The notes under the pieces were generated by a model. It saw nothing but the letters and a program-made list of their open reading frames with translations, had not been told where the DNA came from and did no database searches. 6,767 nucleotides of DNA from Actinomycetota bacterium. GTDB taxonomy: Bacteria > Actinomycetota > Humimicrobiia > Humimicrobiales > Humimicrobiaceae. Shown piece by piece: positions 5,576 to 6,767 of this stretch. Position 1 is the stretch's first letter. Each line of letters opens with the position of its first letter. The DNA lies in contig JAQVHC010000068.1 in assembly GCA_028696435.1 (NCBI GenBank), positions 1 to 6,767 on the forward strand, written 5' to 3'. A program made the translations under genes and the position numbers.

Positions 5576-6698
5576 GATGAAAATAAGCAGTAATAACATA
5601 TTAAATGGCCGGTCTTCAAATAACAGGGCTTCAAATGACAGGCCTGAAATTGATGTAAAGTCCGAGTTTAAACGCAATAAAAAGATTGGATCTGGATTTA
5701 TTAAATTTATTATGCTCCCTGTTTTAATATTTTTATTTTTAATTTTATCAGTGTCATGTGAACTTTTCAAAGACAGTGAGGAGAAAACCGAAGTTATCCC
5801 GGACACCGAAGTTGAATTTGAAATAAAAGAGGGTATGTCGTTAAAAGAAATAGCAGCTCTTCTTGAAGAGAAAGGCATAATAGATAACGCATTTCTATTC
5901 AGGTTATTTGTAGAGCAGAAAGGAATGGAAAAAAGTTTGAAGCCCGGCAATTACAGGATGAGAACAAAATCCTCTTATGAAGATGTGCTGAATGAAATAA
6001 CTACAGGACCGCCTGTTGTAACATATAAATTTACAATTCCTGAAGGTTTTACAGTAAATCAGGTAATAGAAAGGATTGCTGAAAAAGTACCATTTATAGA
6101 GTATGAGGAGCTGAAAAGAGCTATAGATATTAAAAATTATAATTATGAGTTCCTGGAAGGCGCACCATCCCTTGAAGGTTTTTTATTTCCTAAAACATAT
6201 GAGATAACTATAGATTATACGGCAAAAGATGTTATTGAAATGTTGCTTGCACAATATCAGTTTGAAACAGGAAGCCTGGATTATTCATTTGCCAGTGAAA
6301 AGGGCCTATCACAGTATGATATACTAAAGATAGCATCACTGATTGAGAGAGAAGCTTATGTTCCGGAAGAGAGAGCTTTGATTTCAGCGGTTATTCATAA
6401 CAGACTTGATGCGGGTATGCCGCTGGGAATAGATGCTACACTGTGTTATTTTTTAAATAAATGGGATGGAGAGCTAACTGAATCTGATCTTGAAACAGAT
6501 ACGGAATACAATACAAGACTGTATGCCGGACTTCCGCCAACCCCTATATGTAATCCCGGCCTTGCATCAATTGAAGCAGCATTAAATCCTGCAGACGTGG
6601 ACTATTTGTATTTTGTAATAACCGATAGTGAGAAGCATACTCACAAATTTTCAACCACTCTGGAAGAACATGAAAAGAATAGAAGTGAAGCAAAATAA
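5565..6698 (+). CDS. mltG: Endolytic murein transglycosylase MltG (YceG-like)
   Basis: MltG is a membrane-anchored lytic transglycosylase that cleaves nascent peptidoglycan strands and limits glycan length. Numbered from ATG 5565 (377 aa), it has: a hydrophilic, Asn/Ser-rich cytoplasmic tail at 1-44; one membrane helix at about 45-64 (FIKFIMLPVLIFLFLILSVS); a LysM-like region at about 80-150 (FEIKEGMSLKEIAALLEEKG, then KPGNYRM); and the YceG catalytic domain to the end. Catalytic-domain marks are SLEGFLFPKTYEI (202-214), ASLIERE (257-263) with catalytic Glu261 (counterpart of E. coli Glu218), GIDATLCYFL (288-297), and the signature YNTRLYAGLPPTPICNPG (315-332) followed by LASIEAALNPA (333-343). 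The C-terminus HTHKFSTTLEEHE is also typical. The length is normal for Gram-positive MltG. The start overlaps ruvX by 11 bp, which implies coupling. Oddities are a pentapeptide repeat in the tail and a cysteine (Cys65) at the end of the helix. Confidence 0.96.
   Translation: MKAKMKISSNNILNGRSSNNRASNDRPEIDVKSEFKRNKKIGSGFIKFIMLPVLIFLFLILSVSCELFKDSEEKTEVIPDTEVEFEIKEGMSLKEIAALLEEKGIIDNAFLFRLFVEQKGMEKSLKPGNYRMRTKSSYEDVLNEITTGPPVVTYKFTIPEGFTVNQVIERIAEKVPFIEYEELKRAIDIKNYNYEFLEGAPSLEGFLFPKTYEITIDYTAKDVIEMLLAQYQFETGSLDYSFASEKGLSQYDILKIASLIEREAYVPEERALISAVIHNRLDAGMPLGIDATLCYFLNKWDGELTESDLETDTEYNTRLYAGLPPTPICNPGLASIEAALNPADVDYLYFVITDSEKHTHKFSTTLEEHEKNRSEAK
5610..5654 (+). repeat. In-frame 15-bp repeat coding for R-x-x-x-[ND] units in the MltG tail
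   Basis: Three consecutive 15-bp units (5610-5624, 5625-5639, 5640-5654) encode RSSNN, RASND and RPEID. The first two units are near identical in DNA, sharing CTTCAAAT and ACAGG blocks. The third has diverged. The repeat lies wholly in the predicted cytoplasmic tail before the membrane helix. It preserves the reading frame, as expected for replication slippage in an unconstrained linker. Confidence 0.7.
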
Positions 6699-6767
6699 CC
6701 CGGTAAGCGAGAATAATCCCTTGAATCAGAATAAGCGGGTAATCAAGAATAATCCGATAAATAATAA
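6670..6767 (+). CDS. N-terminus of an unrecognised, Asn-rich open frame (3' truncated by window)
   Basis: An open frame starts at ATG 6670 (or GTG 6685) and runs to the right edge without a stop, 32 codons. It overlaps the last 29 bases of mltG in another frame. It reads MKRIEVKQ followed by NNPVSE, NNPLNQ, NKRVIK and NNPINN, a six-residue repeat rich in asparagine. Absence of stops over 98 bases of AT-rich DNA and the 18-bp periodicity in this frame suggest coding, but no domain is visible. GGAAG at 6662-6666 lies only 3 nt before ATG 6670, a poor spacing, so the true start may be different or further right. In many relatives the gene after mltG is aroE (shikimate dehydrogenase). This repeat could be a disordered extension in front of such a protein, but nothing here shows that. 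Confidence 0.45.
   Translation, partial: MKRIEVKQNNPVSENNPLNQNKRVIKNNPINN
6694..6765 (+). repeat. Four 18-bp units after mltG, in frame with the downstream open frame
   Basis: Units at 6694-6711, 6712-6729, 6730-6747 and 6748-6765 give hexapeptides of the form N-N-P-[VLI]-x-x, with the third unit diverged. At DNA level, GGTAAGCGAGAATAATCC at 6702-6719 and GGTAATCAAGAATAATCC at 6738-6755 agree at 16 of 18 positions. The intervening block 6720-6737 is a weaker copy. The period is a multiple of three. The array may continue beyond the window. Confidence 0.65.

Noticed and set aside
210..6698. A new defence, mobile or biosynthetic system
   Set aside because: All complete genes are recognisable core housekeeping genes in a conserved order. 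There are no transposase, integrase, CRISPR repeat or toxin-antitoxin signatures.

Overview
This AT-rich window is a housekeeping block of translation and cell-wall genes. All genes and the RNA lie on the + strand. The order is hisS (3' end only), aspS, a 6S RNA gene, alaS, ruvX, mltG, and the start of a further open frame that runs off the right edge. AGA/AGG arginine codons and ATA isoleucine codons are frequent. The order alaS-ruvX-mltG directly after hisS-aspS suggests a Gram-positive-type or deep-branching low-GC anaerobic lineage, such as Clostridia-like bacteria, Atribacterota or a low-GC actinobacterial relative. The small ireB (yrzL) gene that Firmicutes usually carry between alaS and ruvX is absent, so I would not assign the phylum with confidence.

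Region by region: bases 1-213 hold the last 70 codons of histidyl-tRNA synthetase. Aspartyl-tRNA synthetase (210-2024) overlaps it by ATGA. The 381-base gap 2025-2405 contains no convincing protein gene. It carries a structured RNA of about 189 nt with its own promoter, read here as 6S RNA, followed by a very AT-rich stretch with a 12-bp tandem repeat and a probable alaS promoter. Alanyl-tRNA synthetase (2406-5132), RuvX (5135-5575) and the lytic transglycosylase MltG (5565-6698) form a tight operon with 2-bp spacing and then an 11-bp overlap. The last 98 bases hold an open frame made of a hexapeptide repeat.

Functionally, three tRNA synthetases charge His, Asp and Ala. 6S RNA is a global regulator that sequesters the housekeeping RNA polymerase. 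RuvX is a small RNase H-fold nuclease implicated in rRNA or DNA processing. MltG cuts nascent glycan strands at the membrane. The most notable points are the unlabelled 6S RNA gene, which has a promoter placed exactly at the base of its closing stem, and the in-frame short tandem repeats at the N-termini of MltG and of the following frame. I see no mobile element, CRISPR array or defence system. This is a largely conventional core region rather than a new multi-gene system.
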